64,000 nucleotides of DNA, taken from NCBI GenBank assembly GCA_013335535.1, contig JAAXVL010000006.1:1-64000 (forward strand), given 5' to 3'. The notes beneath the pieces are model-generated. The model saw only the letters and a list, made by a program, of their open reading frames with translations, was not told the DNA's origin and searched no databases. Of the stretch, positions 16,776 to 25,422 are shown piece after piece. The first letter of the stretch is position 1; every line of letters begins with the position of its first letter. The stretch comes from Azonexaceae bacterium (GTDB lineage: Bacteria > Pseudomonadota > Gammaproteobacteria > Burkholderiales > Rhodocyclaceae). A program made the position numbers and the translations under genes.

Positions 16776-17849
16776 TCACTTTCCCGTTCCCGATTGACGC
16801 GCCTGCTCCAGCGCCTTCTGGATCTGCACGCGATCTCCCGCACGCAAACCTTCCACCATGGCGCGCGAAGCATCGCGCCGCTGTTCAGCGTAGCGCGTCA
16901 AGCGTTTGGCCGCCAAGGCCGATGGCAGGTTGGCATCGCGCGGCAAAGCCGAAAGCTCTTCGAAACTGTGCTCATAGCGATCTGCCACCACCGACTCGAT
17001 AACGTCGGCCAGCTCTTCAAAGGAAGCGCCTTTTCTCTGCCCCTGCTGCATGATGCTTTCCCAGGCCCGTGTAATCGCCGCATCCTCCTGCAAAAATTCA
17101 CCGATCTCTCGCTGGACCTGCCTCTCGTCACTCCAGCGGTAAGCCTGCTGCGGAATGTTGGCAACCATGAGAGCAATGAAGGCGACGAAGACGAGGCCCG
17201 CCGCCAACTTGGCGCGCCGAGGCATGACCAGGACTTCGGCATCCGGCTTGATCAATACTCCCATCAGCAGGCCGCCGATCAAGCCGCCGATATGCGCAGC
17301 ATTATCAATCCCGGGCACCATGAACCCAAAAATGATGCTGACCACCGAGAAACCGATGGCAGCCCAGAACAGCCAGCGAAACTCGGCACGCTGGATTCGT
17401 GAGCGCTCCAGCCAGAGATAGCTCAGCAACGCCCCATAAAGGCCGAAGATGGCCCCCGATGCGCCACCCGACACGGCATGCCCCTGATGGCTCACCAATG
17501 ACAGCAGGTTGCCGGCCAGACCCGCAACACAATAGATCGCCGCAAACCGGAAATGTCCGTACATGCGCTCGACCCATTGGCCGCCATCCCACAAGGCCCA
17601 CATGTTCAAGCTGAGATGAAGCAAGCCAAAATGCAGGAACATCGCACTGCCCAGACGCCACCACTCGCCATCCTGAGTCGCCGGGCCAAAATTGGCACCC
17701 CACGCCAATTGGACTCCGTTCTGTGAATGCCACAATCCTGCTCCGCTCAGCAACATTGCGGCGAAGACCAGCACGTTTGCCGCCAACAACAGCGGCGTTA
17801 TGCGCAATTGCGGCACGCGCAGGCAAAGCTGATCGTTGAGCGACGACAT
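16776..17849 (-). CDS. Rhomboid family intramembrane serine protease with C-terminal extension
   Basis: A 357-residue membrane protease. Seen: six hydrophobic helices in residues 20-225, HLSLNMWALWDGG with the oxyanion Asn, the catalytic Ser in GGASGAIFGLYGA, and the catalytic His in DNAAHIGGLIGG. The Ser-His dyad is intact. After the last helix (about residue 245) there is a charged, helical cytoplasmic or periplasmic tail of about 110 residues with many Glu, Arg and Gln, longer than in minimal rhomboids. The start at 17849 (MSSLNDQ) was preferred to one 18 codons upstream, which would nearly touch the divergent gene at 17933. Confidence 0.88.
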   Translation of the reverse strand: MSSLNDQLCLRVPQLRITPLLLAANVLVFAAMLLSGAGLWHSQNGVQLAWGANFGPATQDGEWWRLGSAMFLHFGLLHLSLNMWALWDGGQWVERMYGHFRFAAIYCVAGLAGNLLSLVSHQGHAVSGGASGAIFGLYGALLSYLWLERSRIQRAEFRWLFWAAIGFSVVSIIFGFMVPGIDNAAHIGGLIGGLLMGVLIKPDAEVLVMPRRAKLAAGLVFVAFIALMVANIPQQAYRWSDERQVQREIGEFLQEDAAITRAWESIMQQGQRKGASFEELADVIESVVADRYEHSFEELSALPRDANLPSALAAKRLTRYAEQRRDASRAMVEGLRAGDRVQIQKALEQARQSGTGK

Positions 17850-17932
17850 GGTTGAGAAGGAATAATGATCAGTGGATTTCAAGAGTGTGATTATGCGCGA
17901 CAATCAGCTCACTGTTGAATAAGCGAATCGCC

Positions 17933-19174
17933 ATGCCCGCCAAGCATCTACCCGTTTTCCTGCAACTCTTGGGCTTTGCCCTCCTGCTCGGAGCGACGCA
18001 TGTTTTTGCGGACACCAATATCCTGTTGCCGAGAACCGGCATTTCCGCCGACGAACTGGCGCTGCTGATCAACGATAACGATCCCCTGTCCCGCGAGACT
18101 GGTGCCTATTACCAGCGGATGCGCCGATTGCCAGAGCAAAACGTCATTCACCTGCGCTTTCCCGCCGGAAAGACAACGCTGAGCCGGCAGGAATTCGAAC
18201 CCCTCAAGGCCGAAATTGACCGACTGACCCCGACGCACATTCAAGCCTTTGCAGCGGCCTGGACACAGCCCTATAAGGTCGGCTGCATGTCGATGACCTC
18301 TGCCCTGGCCTTCGGCTACGATGAAAAATATTGCTCGACGAAATGCGGCCAAAGTAGCCCCAGCCGCTATTTCGACACGGCCAGCACCTACCCCTTCAAT
18401 GATTTCCAGACACGTCCGGCCATGATGCTGGCCGGACAGAGCTTCGCTGACGTCAAGGCCCTGATCGATCGTGGTATCGAGGCCGACCGGAGCTTCCCCG
18501 AAGGCACCGCTTATTTGCTGAGCACATCCGACAAGACGCGCAGTGTTCGCGCCAAACTATTCGGCATCACCAAATCCGTAGTCGGCGCCATGCTCCCCAT
18601 TGAGGAAATAGAGGCAGACTCGATCACGGGGCGACAGGACGTCTTGTTCTATTTCACCGGGCTGGCTCAGGTACCGAATCTCGGCACGATCAAATTCATG
18701 CCGGGTGCGCTGGCCGACCATCTGACCTCCTTCGGCGGCCAGCTGACCGACTCGACGCAAATGAGCAGTCTGCGTTGGCTGGAGGCGGGTGCCGCAGCGA
18801 GCTACGGCACGGTCACCGAACCCTGCAATCACCTGCAGAAGTTTCCAATGCCCGCCGTTGCCATGTTTCACTATCTATCAGGCGCAACGGCCATCGAAGC
18901 CTACTGGAAAAGTGTAGCCTGGCCGGGTGAAGGTCTTTTCATCGGCGAGCCGCTGGCCCGCCCATTTGCGCCGACCCTGACCAGGAACGGCGATGAAACC
19001 TATCAACTGAAGCTGATTTCGCCTAAAAAGGCGGTCTGGCGGGTCGAACAAGCGGATTCGATCATGGGGCCTTTTCAATCCATTTCCCGAGGCCTGCCTG
19101 TCGTGGCTGGAAGAAACACTGTGCGCATAGCCATTCCAGCAAGCACCAGGACCTATCTCCGCTTGATACGTTAA
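17933..19174 (+). CDS. TIGR03790 family secreted protein
   Basis: A 413-residue exported protein of unknown function. The ATG at 17933 gives a clean signal peptide (hydrophobic core about residues 8-22, cleavage after HVFA near residue 26). Seen: early NILLPRTGISADELALLINDND, a middle CxxxC-containing stretch near ...EKYCSTKCGQ, and LRWLEAGAAASYGTVTEPC, all matching the TIGR03790 pattern known from diverse proteobacteria. It is divergent from the rhomboid gene with about 80 bp between start codons. It lies between hom and the rhomboid gene, and its insertion contributes to splitting hom from thrC. Confidence 0.78.
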   Translation: MPAKHLPVFLQLLGFALLLGATHVFADTNILLPRTGISADELALLINDNDPLSRETGAYYQRMRRLPEQNVIHLRFPAGKTTLSRQEFEPLKAEIDRLTPTHIQAFAAAWTQPYKVGCMSMTSALAFGYDEKYCSTKCGQSSPSRYFDTASTYPFNDFQTRPAMMLAGQSFADVKALIDRGIEADRSFPEGTAYLLSTSDKTRSVRAKLFGITKSVVGAMLPIEEIEADSITGRQDVLFYFTGLAQVPNLGTIKFMPGALADHLTSFGGQLTDSTQMSSLRWLEAGAAASYGTVTEPCNHLQKFPMPAVAMFHYLSGATAIEAYWKSVAWPGEGLFIGEPLARPFAPTLTRNGDETYQLKLISPKKAVWRVEQADSIMGPFQSISRGLPVVAGRNTVRIAIPASTRTYLRLIR

Positions 19175-19180
19175 CAAAAA

Positions 19181-19201
19181 ACGGGAGCTCAAGGCTCCCG
19201 T
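19181..19201 (-). terminator. Intrinsic terminator between TIGR03790 gene and hom (bidirectional, better for hom)
   Basis: ACGGGAGC and GCTCCCGT form a perfect 8-bp stem around a 5-base loop. On the minus strand it is followed by TTTTTG, a good U-tract for ending hom transcription; on the plus strand it is followed by a weak TTAAAT and could also stop the TIGR03790 transcript. Confidence 0.8.
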
Positions 19202-19224
19202 TAAATCTGGCTGAGAAATTGCCT

Positions 19225-20535
19225 TTATTGCAGCTCTTCCAGGCGAATACGCTTGACCTTGCCTTTTTGGGCGGACAGCGCTTCGATCTTGGCAATTGCC
19301 GCGTCAGCAGCGCTTTCCTTGCAGACGTGGGTCAGGATGATGATATCGGTCTCGCCTTCACCCTCTTCCGGCTCGCGCTGCAGCATGGCATCGATGGAGA
19401 TGCCTTGATCGGCCAGGATGCGCGTGACGTCAGCCAGCACACCAGGCTTGTCTTCAACGCGCAGACGCAGGTAATAACCAGTCTCAACCTCGCTCATTGG
19501 CAGAATCGGCAGGTTGGACATGGCATCCGGCTGGAAAGCTAGGTGCGGCACGCGGTGCGCCGCATCAGCCGTGGCCAGACGGGTGACATCGACCAGATCG
19601 GCAATCACGGCCGAAGCAGTCGGCTCTGCACCAGCCCCCTTGCCGTAATACATCGTCGCACCAACAGCATCACCCTTGACGAGCACGGCATTCATTGCGC
19701 CTTCGACATTGGCAATCAGGCGCTTGGCCGGAATCAGGGTCGGATGAACACGCAACTCGATACCTTTTTCGCGGCGCTTGGCAATACCGAGTAATTTGAT
19801 GCGATAGCCGAGCTGCTCGGCGTACTTGATGTCGGAAGCTTCAAGCTTGGTAATGCCTTCAATATAGGCCTTGTCGAACTGCACCGGAATACCGAAGGCA
19901 ATCGAGGCAATCAGTGTTGCCTTGTGTGCCGCATCGACACCTTCGATATCGAAGGTCGGATCAGCTTCGGCATAACCCAGACGCTGAGCTTCCTTGAGCA
20001 CGTCGTCAAAGGACAGTCCCTTGTCGCGCATTTCTGAAAGGATAAAATTGGTCGTGCCGTTGATGATGCCAGCCGCCCATTCGATGCGGTTGGCGCTGAG
20101 ACCTTCACGCAACGCCTTGATGACTGGGATACCACCAGCCACGGCGGCTTCGAAAGCCACCATGACGCCCTTGTCCTGGGCTGCGCTGAAAATTTCAGTG
20201 CCATGCACGGCGAGCAACGCCTTGTTTGCCGTAACGACGTGCTTGCCATTGGCAATAGCCTGCATGACGACTTCCTTGGCCACGCCGTAGCCGCCGATCA
20301 GTTCGACAATGATGTCGATTTCCGGATCATTCACCAGCGAGAAGGCATCGTCGGTGATACGGGCTGCACCACCAGTGATTTCCTTGGCCAGCTCAACATT
20401 CTTGTCGGCCACGGCCGTAATTCGGATCGGACGACCGGCGCGACGGGCAATTTCGTCCGCATTACGCTTGAGAACAGTCCAGGTACCACCGCCGACGGTG
20501 CCGATGCCGATAAGGCCAACATTGATAGGTTTCAT
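19225..20535 (-). CDS. hom: Homoserine dehydrogenase
   Basis: A 436-residue enzyme that reduces aspartate semialdehyde to homoserine in threonine and methionine synthesis. Seen: N-terminal Rossmann motif GLIGIGTVGGGTW, VVTANKALL and the catalytic region GTTNFILSEM, and a C-terminal ACT domain beginning near YYLRLRVEDKPGVLADV (about residue 350), which normally senses threonine. The gene begins 9 bp downstream of the aminotransferase stop and ends before a terminator at 19181-19201. Length and domain order are standard. Confidence 0.95.
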   Translation of the reverse strand: MKPINVGLIGIGTVGGGTWTVLKRNADEIARRAGRPIRITAVADKNVELAKEITGGAARITDDAFSLVNDPEIDIIVELIGGYGVAKEVVMQAIANGKHVVTANKALLAVHGTEIFSAAQDKGVMVAFEAAVAGGIPVIKALREGLSANRIEWAAGIINGTTNFILSEMRDKGLSFDDVLKEAQRLGYAEADPTFDIEGVDAAHKATLIASIAFGIPVQFDKAYIEGITKLEASDIKYAEQLGYRIKLLGIAKRREKGIELRVHPTLIPAKRLIANVEGAMNAVLVKGDAVGATMYYGKGAGAEPTASAVIADLVDVTRLATADAAHRVPHLAFQPDAMSNLPILPMSEVETGYYLRLRVEDKPGVLADVTRILADQGISIDAMLQREPEEGEGETDIIILTHVCKESAADAAIAKIEALSAQKGKVKRIRLEELQ

Positions 20536-20544
20536 GTGCAGTCT

Positions 20545-21783
20545 TTACTTGGTTTGGTTGGTGTTGTGACGCTTGCGATAGTTTTCGAGGAAGCGGGCGA
20601 TGCGCGCGACGGCCTCCCGCAAATCATCCTCATGCGGCAGGAAAACAAGCCGGAAGTGATCCGGATGCGGCCAGTTGAAGCCCGTGCCCTGCACCAGCAG
20701 CACTTTTTCTTCCTGAAGCAGTTCGGAAATAAATTGCTGGTCGTTCTTGATCGGATAAACCGCCGGATCAAGCTTCGGGAACATGTACAACGCCGCCTTT
20801 GGCTTGACGCAGCTGACACCCGGGATAGCGGTTATCAGTTCATGTGCAATGTCACGTTGGCGCCGCAGGCGGCCGCCATCCCTGACCAGGTCGTCAATGC
20901 TCTGATAGCCACCGAGCGCTGTCTGTATGCCATGTTGACCGGGCGCGTTTGCGCACAGGCGCATCGAGGCCAGCATGTCGAGACCTTCGATGTAGTCCTT
21001 GGCATGACGCTTGTCGCCGGAAACCACCATCCAGCCAGCCCGATAACCGCAGGACCGATAGTTCTTAGACAGGCCATTGAAGGTGATCATCAGAACATCT
21101 TCGGCCAGCGACGCGATTGAGGTGTGCTTTTCGGCGTCGTAAAGCACCTTGTCATAAACCTCATCGGCATAGATCGTCAGGTGATGCTGGCGGGCAATGT
21201 CAATGATTTCGTACAACAGGTCGTCCGGATAAAGCGCGCCGGTCGGGTTGTTCGGATTGATGATGACAATCGCCTTGGTGTGAGCGTTGATCTTGCTGCG
21301 AATGTCATCAAGGTCTGGTAACCAGCCCTTGCTCTCGTCACACAGGTAATGCTTCGGCGTTCCGCCGGAAAGGCTGATCGCTGCCGTCCACAACGGATAG
21401 TCCGGTGCCGGGACCAGCACCTCATCACCGGCGTCGAGCAAGGCATTCATCGCCATCACGATCAGCTCGGACACACCATTTCCGACATAGATATCGTCCA
21501 GCGTCACACCCTTGATGCCCTTCTGTTGGGTGTAATGCATGATCGCCTTGCGTGCCGCGAAGATACCCTTGGAATCCGTGTATCCCGCTGCATTAGGCAG
21601 GTTACGAATCATATCCTGCTGAATTTCCTCAGGCGAATCAAAGCCGAACGCGGCCAGATTGCCGATGTTCAGCTTAATAATCTTGTGGCCTTCCTCCTCC
21701 ATCTGCTTGGCTTTCTGCAGCACAGGGCCGCGAATGTCGTAGCAGACGTTGGCGAGTTTGGCGGACTTCTTGACGTGTTTCAT
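20545..21783 (-). CDS. alaA: AlaA-type pyridoxal-phosphate aminotransferase
   Basis: A 412-residue fold-type I aminotransferase. ATG 21783 was chosen because GGAAGA lies just upstream and it gives the usual MKHVKKSAKL start. Seen: NIGNLAAFGFDSPEEI, PDYPLWTA, NPNNPTGALYP, and the PLP lysine in GLSKNYRSCGYRAGW. It matches glutamate-pyruvate (alanine) transaminases AlaA/AlaT. The alaA-hom order on one transcript is common in betaproteobacteria. The substrate is inferred from family and neighbours. Confidence 0.88.
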   Translation of the reverse strand: MKHVKKSAKLANVCYDIRGPVLQKAKQMEEEGHKIIKLNIGNLAAFGFDSPEEIQQDMIRNLPNAAGYTDSKGIFAARKAIMHYTQQKGIKGVTLDDIYVGNGVSELIVMAMNALLDAGDEVLVPAPDYPLWTAAISLSGGTPKHYLCDESKGWLPDLDDIRSKINAHTKAIVIINPNNPTGALYPDDLLYEIIDIARQHHLTIYADEVYDKVLYDAEKHTSIASLAEDVLMITFNGLSKNYRSCGYRAGWMVVSGDKRHAKDYIEGLDMLASMRLCANAPGQHGIQTALGGYQSIDDLVRDGGRLRRQRDIAHELITAIPGVSCVKPKAALYMFPKLDPAVYPIKNDQQFISELLQEEKVLLVQGTGFNWPHPDHFRLVFLPHEDDLREAVARIARFLENYRKRHNTNQTK

Positions 21784-21805
21784 GGGAATCTTCCGGCGTA
21801 ACAGC

Positions 21806-21834
21806 TTATGGCCCAGAAGGGCCAAAGGTATAAT
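21806..21834 (+). promoter_or_regulatory. Candidate sigma-70 promoter of the Mth938-like gene
   Basis: A perfect -10 TATAAT at 21829-21834 is preceded 17 bp upstream by TTATGG, a weak -35. The spacer contains the perfect dyad GGCCC-AGAA-GGGCC (21810-21823), a possible operator. It lies in the divergent gap between alaA and the gene starting at 21892. Confidence 0.45.
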
Positions 21835-21891
21835 CCTACTTTATCGTATGGTGCACCGCAATTTTGGCGGACTTTTCGGAATGATCGCGCA

Positions 21892-22263
21892 GTGAAACTT
21901 CACATCTCGAATACCGCAGGACTCAATTTGTTTACCGCTTATGGTGACGACTATGCTGCGGTCAACCACGAAAAACATGAGAAAAACCTGATTCTTCTAC
22001 CGGAATCGATCATTCCTGCCTGGACTACCGCCACGGTGAGCACGCTGTGTGAAGCGGACATGCAAATCCTGCTTGGACTGGATACAGAAATAGTCCTGCT
22101 CGGCACCGGCAGAAGCCTGCGCTTCCCGCCCGGCGCCCTGCTCCGCCCCTTTGCTGCAGCCGGTATCGGGCTAGATGTCATGGATCTGAAAGCCGCCTGC
22201 CGGACCTACAACATCCTCGCAGCCGAAGGTCGCAAGGTGGCTGCAGCACTGCTCTTCGACTAA
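21892..22263 (+). CDS. Mth938-like domain protein (DUF498 family)
   Basis: A 123-residue small cytoplasmic protein starting at GTG 21892, chosen because the conserved MKLHISN start follows it; no strong ribosome site is visible. Seen: NLILLPESIIPAW, VLLGTGRSLRFP and GIGLDVMDLKAACRTYNIL with the pattern TYNILAAEGRKVAAAL, typical of the Mth938/DUF498 family (human AAMDC/NDUFAF3 relatives). The bacterial function is undefined. It is divergent from alaA and converges on the LolA-like gene with a 4-bp gap. Confidence 0.82.
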   Translation: MKLHISNTAGLNLFTAYGDDYAAVNHEKHEKNLILLPESIIPAWTTATVSTLCEADMQILLGLDTEIVLLGTGRSLRFPPGALLRPFAAAGIGLDVMDLKAACRTYNILAAEGRKVAAALLFD

Positions 22264-22267
22264 TCAC

Positions 22268-23062
22268 TCAGTCAAGCTTCTTAAGGTATTCTTTGGTAAA
22301 TATCTTGTCGGGCAAGTCACGCAGCTTCATGTCCGAATAATCCAGAACGGATTTCTCCCCATTGCGCAATGCGTCCTCCATGACCAGCCGCGTAGGACGA
22401 ACCCTTCCAGCCAGCGTCTGAAAATTCTCATAGCTGCATTTCTTCATCAGACGATTGGACAGCGAATAAAACTCAGCCTTCAAAGGCCATCCAGACTTCT
22501 CGTTGACCCAATAAACAACACGCTGATAGGTAACGCTACGGTCAACGGCAATTAACTCAAGAATATGAAAAGAGTCGTTGCCGATTTTTTCGGTGCCGAT
22601 GATTTTCGGATTGTAGTCACCAGCAAAATTGGCGCGCGCCAGATCACCGTTAGCCACCTGCCCCGTCAGACGCTGCGCTAATGAAATTCGGACCGGCTGC
22701 GATACCTCTGGCATGAAAACCCACAGATCCCGCCCTTTCATCAGAATAATCTGGCCGCGCTCCGATGCCGGCTCCGTCACCATGACAACAGTGTTCTCAT
22801 TACCCTTTGAAAGCACGCGATATTTGCGCATGTCGGCATCTTTGTCCGGGCGCACGGAATTTATTACAATGTCAACCTGAAACCCGTCGACGGGAAAACG
22901 AACCTTGTCCGCCTTTTCAACTATACTGCGGGCAATCGCATCATCGGTCGGCGTAACACTGCTTCCTTGCGCTGCAACGGTCAGTGACAGGAGCAAAAGA
23001 AAAATGCCGGACGTCAGAGCAAAAACCCATCCGCCATTCCGAATGTCGTCTTTATGTACCAT
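22268..23062 (-). CDS. Outer-membrane lipoprotein-sorting (LolA-like) protein
   Basis: A 264-residue periplasmic protein with a signal peptide (hydrophobic core about residues 13-31, ending ...TVAAQG). The mature part is a LolA/LppX-like half-barrel: VMVTEPASERGQIILMKGRDLWVFMPEVSQPVRISLAQRL is characteristic of the family that binds lipids or lipoproteins, distinct from classical LolA. It starts 51 bp from a divergent LolD-like ATPase gene. Such proteins often sit with DUF1302 barrels and ABC or RND exporters, as here, and probably carry a hydrophobic cargo across the periplasm. Confidence 0.8.
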   Translation of the reverse strand: MVHKDDIRNGGWVFALTSGIFLLLLSLTVAAQGSSVTPTDDAIARSIVEKADKVRFPVDGFQVDIVINSVRPDKDADMRKYRVLSKGNENTVVMVTEPASERGQIILMKGRDLWVFMPEVSQPVRISLAQRLTGQVANGDLARANFAGDYNPKIIGTEKIGNDSFHILELIAVDRSVTYQRVVYWVNEKSGWPLKAEFYSLSNRLMKKCSYENFQTLAGRVRPTRLVMEDALRNGEKSVLDYSDMKLRDLPDKIFTKEYLKKLD

Positions 23063-23113
23063 GAATATTCTCCTGCGCTATTCCGATGTAAATTTTGACG
23101 GCAGAAACCAGCC

Positions 23114-23863
23114 ATGAGCGTTGTCCGCATCGAACACGTCTTCAAGGACTACCAACTCGGCGAACAGACCGTCCACGCCTTGAATGATATTACATGGTCC
23201 ATTGATGCCGGAGTCTTTCTCGCCATCTCCGGCCCTTCCGGTAGCGGCAAGACCACCTTGCTCAACCTGATCGGTTGCATCGACAAACCGACCAGCGGCA
23301 AGATCTTTATTAATGAAGAAGATGTGTCGGAAAAATCCGCCAACGAACTTGCTGATCTGCGTTCGCGTTCAATCGGCTTCATCTTTCAGACCTTCAATCT
23401 TCTCCCGGTACTTTCGGCGGCCGAAAATGTCGAGTATCCATTGCTGCGCCGCACCGACATTTCCGCCCAAGAACGCAAAATGCGGGTCGATTATTTTCTA
23501 GACATCGTCGGTCTCAGCCAGTTCGCCAACCATCGCCCCAATCAGCTAAGTGGCGGACAGCGTCAGCGCGTCGCCATTGCCCGCGCTCTGGCCATCAAGC
23601 CCAGCATCGTTCTGGCCGACGAGCCAACCGCCAACCTCGATAAAGCAACCGGCCGTGAAATTCTCAGCCTGATGAAGAAAATCAACCGTAACCTAAAAAC
23701 CACCTTCATTTTTTCCACGCACGACCAAAAAGTCATCGATCGCGCTGATCGACTGGTTCAAATGGAAGATGGCAGCATTACAGCCTTTGGCGTTCGCAAC
23801 GATTTCGACAAAACTTGGAGCCTAGCGCGAGTGCGCGCTCTGGTTGAATCCGACGAAGAATAA
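23114..23863 (+). CDS. LolD/MacB-type ABC transporter ATPase
   Basis: A 249-residue ATPase. Seen: Walker A GPSGSGKTT near residue 40, signature LSGGQRQRVAIARAL, Walker B IVLADEPTANLD, and STHDQKV as the H-loop. The LolD/MacB-specific IGFIFQTFNLLP Q-loop is present. It has no adjacent permease; the nearest compatible FtsX-type permeases are at 28409-30867, beyond four intervening genes. With the LolA-like gene (divergent) and the DUF1302 barrel it may form a trans-envelope lipid or lipoprotein pathway. Confidence 0.9.
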   Translation: MSVVRIEHVFKDYQLGEQTVHALNDITWSIDAGVFLAISGPSGSGKTTLLNLIGCIDKPTSGKIFINEEDVSEKSANELADLRSRSIGFIFQTFNLLPVLSAAENVEYPLLRRTDISAQERKMRVDYFLDIVGLSQFANHRPNQLSGGQRQRVAIARALAIKPSIVLADEPTANLDKATGREILSLMKKINRNLKTTFIFSTHDQKVIDRADRLVQMEDGSITAFGVRNDFDKTWSLARVRALVESDEE

Positions 23864-23893
23864 CCGGCCAACCGAAATTAACAGGAATATCCC

Positions 23894-25243
23894 GTGACCG
23901 AACCAAGAACAGCCCACTGCCTGACCATTATCGCGGCCTGCTGCCTAGCCATTGGCGCCAATGCTGCAGACGACCTGTTGGGCCGAGACACTCTCTTTGG
24001 CGACGACATTCCCAAGCTCTCTTTACCTGCCCGTGAAGCCAGCCCCGGTATCAAAGGCTTCCTCCAGTTCGAAGCTGCCCGCACAACTGGCAATCCAGAA
24101 CACTGGTCCAAGCTTCGCACCCGCGCCGAGTTGGGCAGCGCTGGCAAGCTCGGCGAAGGGATGAAATGGAAAATGGGAGCCCGCTTCGACTACGACGCGG
24201 CCTACAGCATCTACAACTATTACCCTTCCGAGGTCGAAAAAAATCAGCGCTACACCCTCGAACTGCGCGAAAACTATCTAGATGTCAGCTCCGGCAACTG
24301 GGATTTTCGATTCGGCAAACAGCACGTCGTCTGGGGCGAGATGGTGGGTCTATTTTTCGCCGACGTCGTATCTGCCCGAGACCTTCGGGAATTCGTCCTC
24401 CCAGAGTTTGACCAAATGCGCATTCCTCAATGGGCAGCCCGAGCTGAATACTTCGTTGATGACCTCCATGCAGAACTATTATGGGTTCCAGTAGCCAGCT
24501 ACGATAACATCGGCAAACCGGGCGCCGAGTTCTACCCCTATCAACCCGTACCGACCGGCTACAACGTCCGCTACTTACCGGAGCAGAGACCGGAACGCAA
24601 CGCTGACAACATGAACTATGGCCTACGCCTTTCCGCGCTGAAAAATGGGTGGGATATCTCTGGCTTCTACTACCGCAGCACTGACATTACCCCAACGTTC
24701 TACCGCCAACTAGAGGCACCGACAACGTTTGCGTACCAGGCGAGGCATGATCGCATCCACCAATTCGGGGGAACCATCTCGAAGGATTTTGGTGACGTAG
24801 TACTCAAGGCTGAAACCGTCTATACCAATGGCCGCAATTTCACCACGTTGGACTTTACCGACACCAATGGCGTTGTTCGCCAGAACACCCTAGATTGGGC
24901 TGTAGGCCTTGACTTCACCCTACCAGCCGAGACACGCCTCAACGTTCAGCTTTTTCAACGGCAGTTCTTCAATTACGACTCGAACATCATCTCCGACAAA
25001 CAGGAAAACGGATACAGTCTGCTAATCAACAACAAATTCTTCAACAATTGGGAAGCACAAGCCTTATTCATTTCCAGCCTGAATCGAACCGATTGGTTAT
25101 TCCGTCCACGTGTCACGTGGAATCTTGAGCGGAACTGGCGTTGGCTGATAGGAGCAGATGTTTTTAATGGACCAGCGTCCGGGATGTTTGGCCAATATGA
25201 CCAGGCGGACCGGATCTATTCTGAAATACGCTATAGCTTCTAG
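23894..25243 (+). CDS. DUF1302-type outer-membrane beta-barrel protein
   Basis: A 449-residue exported protein from GTG 23894 with a signal peptide (core about residues 9-22, cleavage after ANA). The mature chain is full of alternating aromatic strands such as NWDFRFGKQHVVWGEM and ends in YSEIRYSF with a terminal Phe, the outer-membrane barrel signature. The pattern of the early FLQFEAARTT and RFGKQ.VVWGE segments fits DUF1302. It follows the ATPase by 30 bp on the same strand. Partnership with the LolA-like protein and ABC transporter is inferred from context. Confidence 0.78.
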   Translation: MTEPRTAHCLTIIAACCLAIGANAADDLLGRDTLFGDDIPKLSLPAREASPGIKGFLQFEAARTTGNPEHWSKLRTRAELGSAGKLGEGMKWKMGARFDYDAAYSIYNYYPSEVEKNQRYTLELRENYLDVSSGNWDFRFGKQHVVWGEMVGLFFADVVSARDLREFVLPEFDQMRIPQWAARAEYFVDDLHAELLWVPVASYDNIGKPGAEFYPYQPVPTGYNVRYLPEQRPERNADNMNYGLRLSALKNGWDISGFYYRSTDITPTFYRQLEAPTTFAYQARHDRIHQFGGTISKDFGDVVLKAETVYTNGRNFTTLDFTDTNGVVRQNTLDWAVGLDFTLPAETRLNVQLFQRQFFNYDSNIISDKQENGYSLLINNKFFNNWEAQALFISSLNRTDWLFRPRVTWNLERNWRWLIGADVFNGPASGMFGQYDQADRIYSEIRYSF

Positions 25244-25341
25244 CTTCCAGCCACGGAGCAATGTCGGTTTTTCTTACACAACATAACAAACCGAGCCTGT
25301 GATTATTTTCAACAAATTGATTTTAAACAATAATTTTTTTC

Positions 25342-25357
25342 TGGCCCAATTTGTGCT
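25342..25357 (+). promoter_or_regulatory. Sigma-54 (-24/-12) promoter of the PEP-CTERM gene
   Basis: TGGCCCAATTTGTGCT has TGGC at -24 and TGCT at -12 with exactly the consensus spacing between the GG and GC dinucleotides. The predicted transcript would begin about 11-12 bp further on, some 50 bp before the ATG at 25423. The surrounding 25244-25422 gap is AT-rich and holds no other feature. RpoN plus the XrtA-associated regulator PrsR is the established control of PEP-CTERM genes in Zoogloea-type floc formers. Confidence 0.72.
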
Positions 25358-25422
25358 AATAAGACATCGTAGCAATATTCTAAACCTGCCTTAGCCAAAA
25401 CATTTTCCTCGCGAGGACTACC

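Noticed and set aside
25407..25416. Perfect palindrome CCTCGCGAGG over the ribosome site of the PEP-CTERM gene
   Set aside because: Ten bases with no loop can arise by chance and cannot form a stable hairpin; recorded only.
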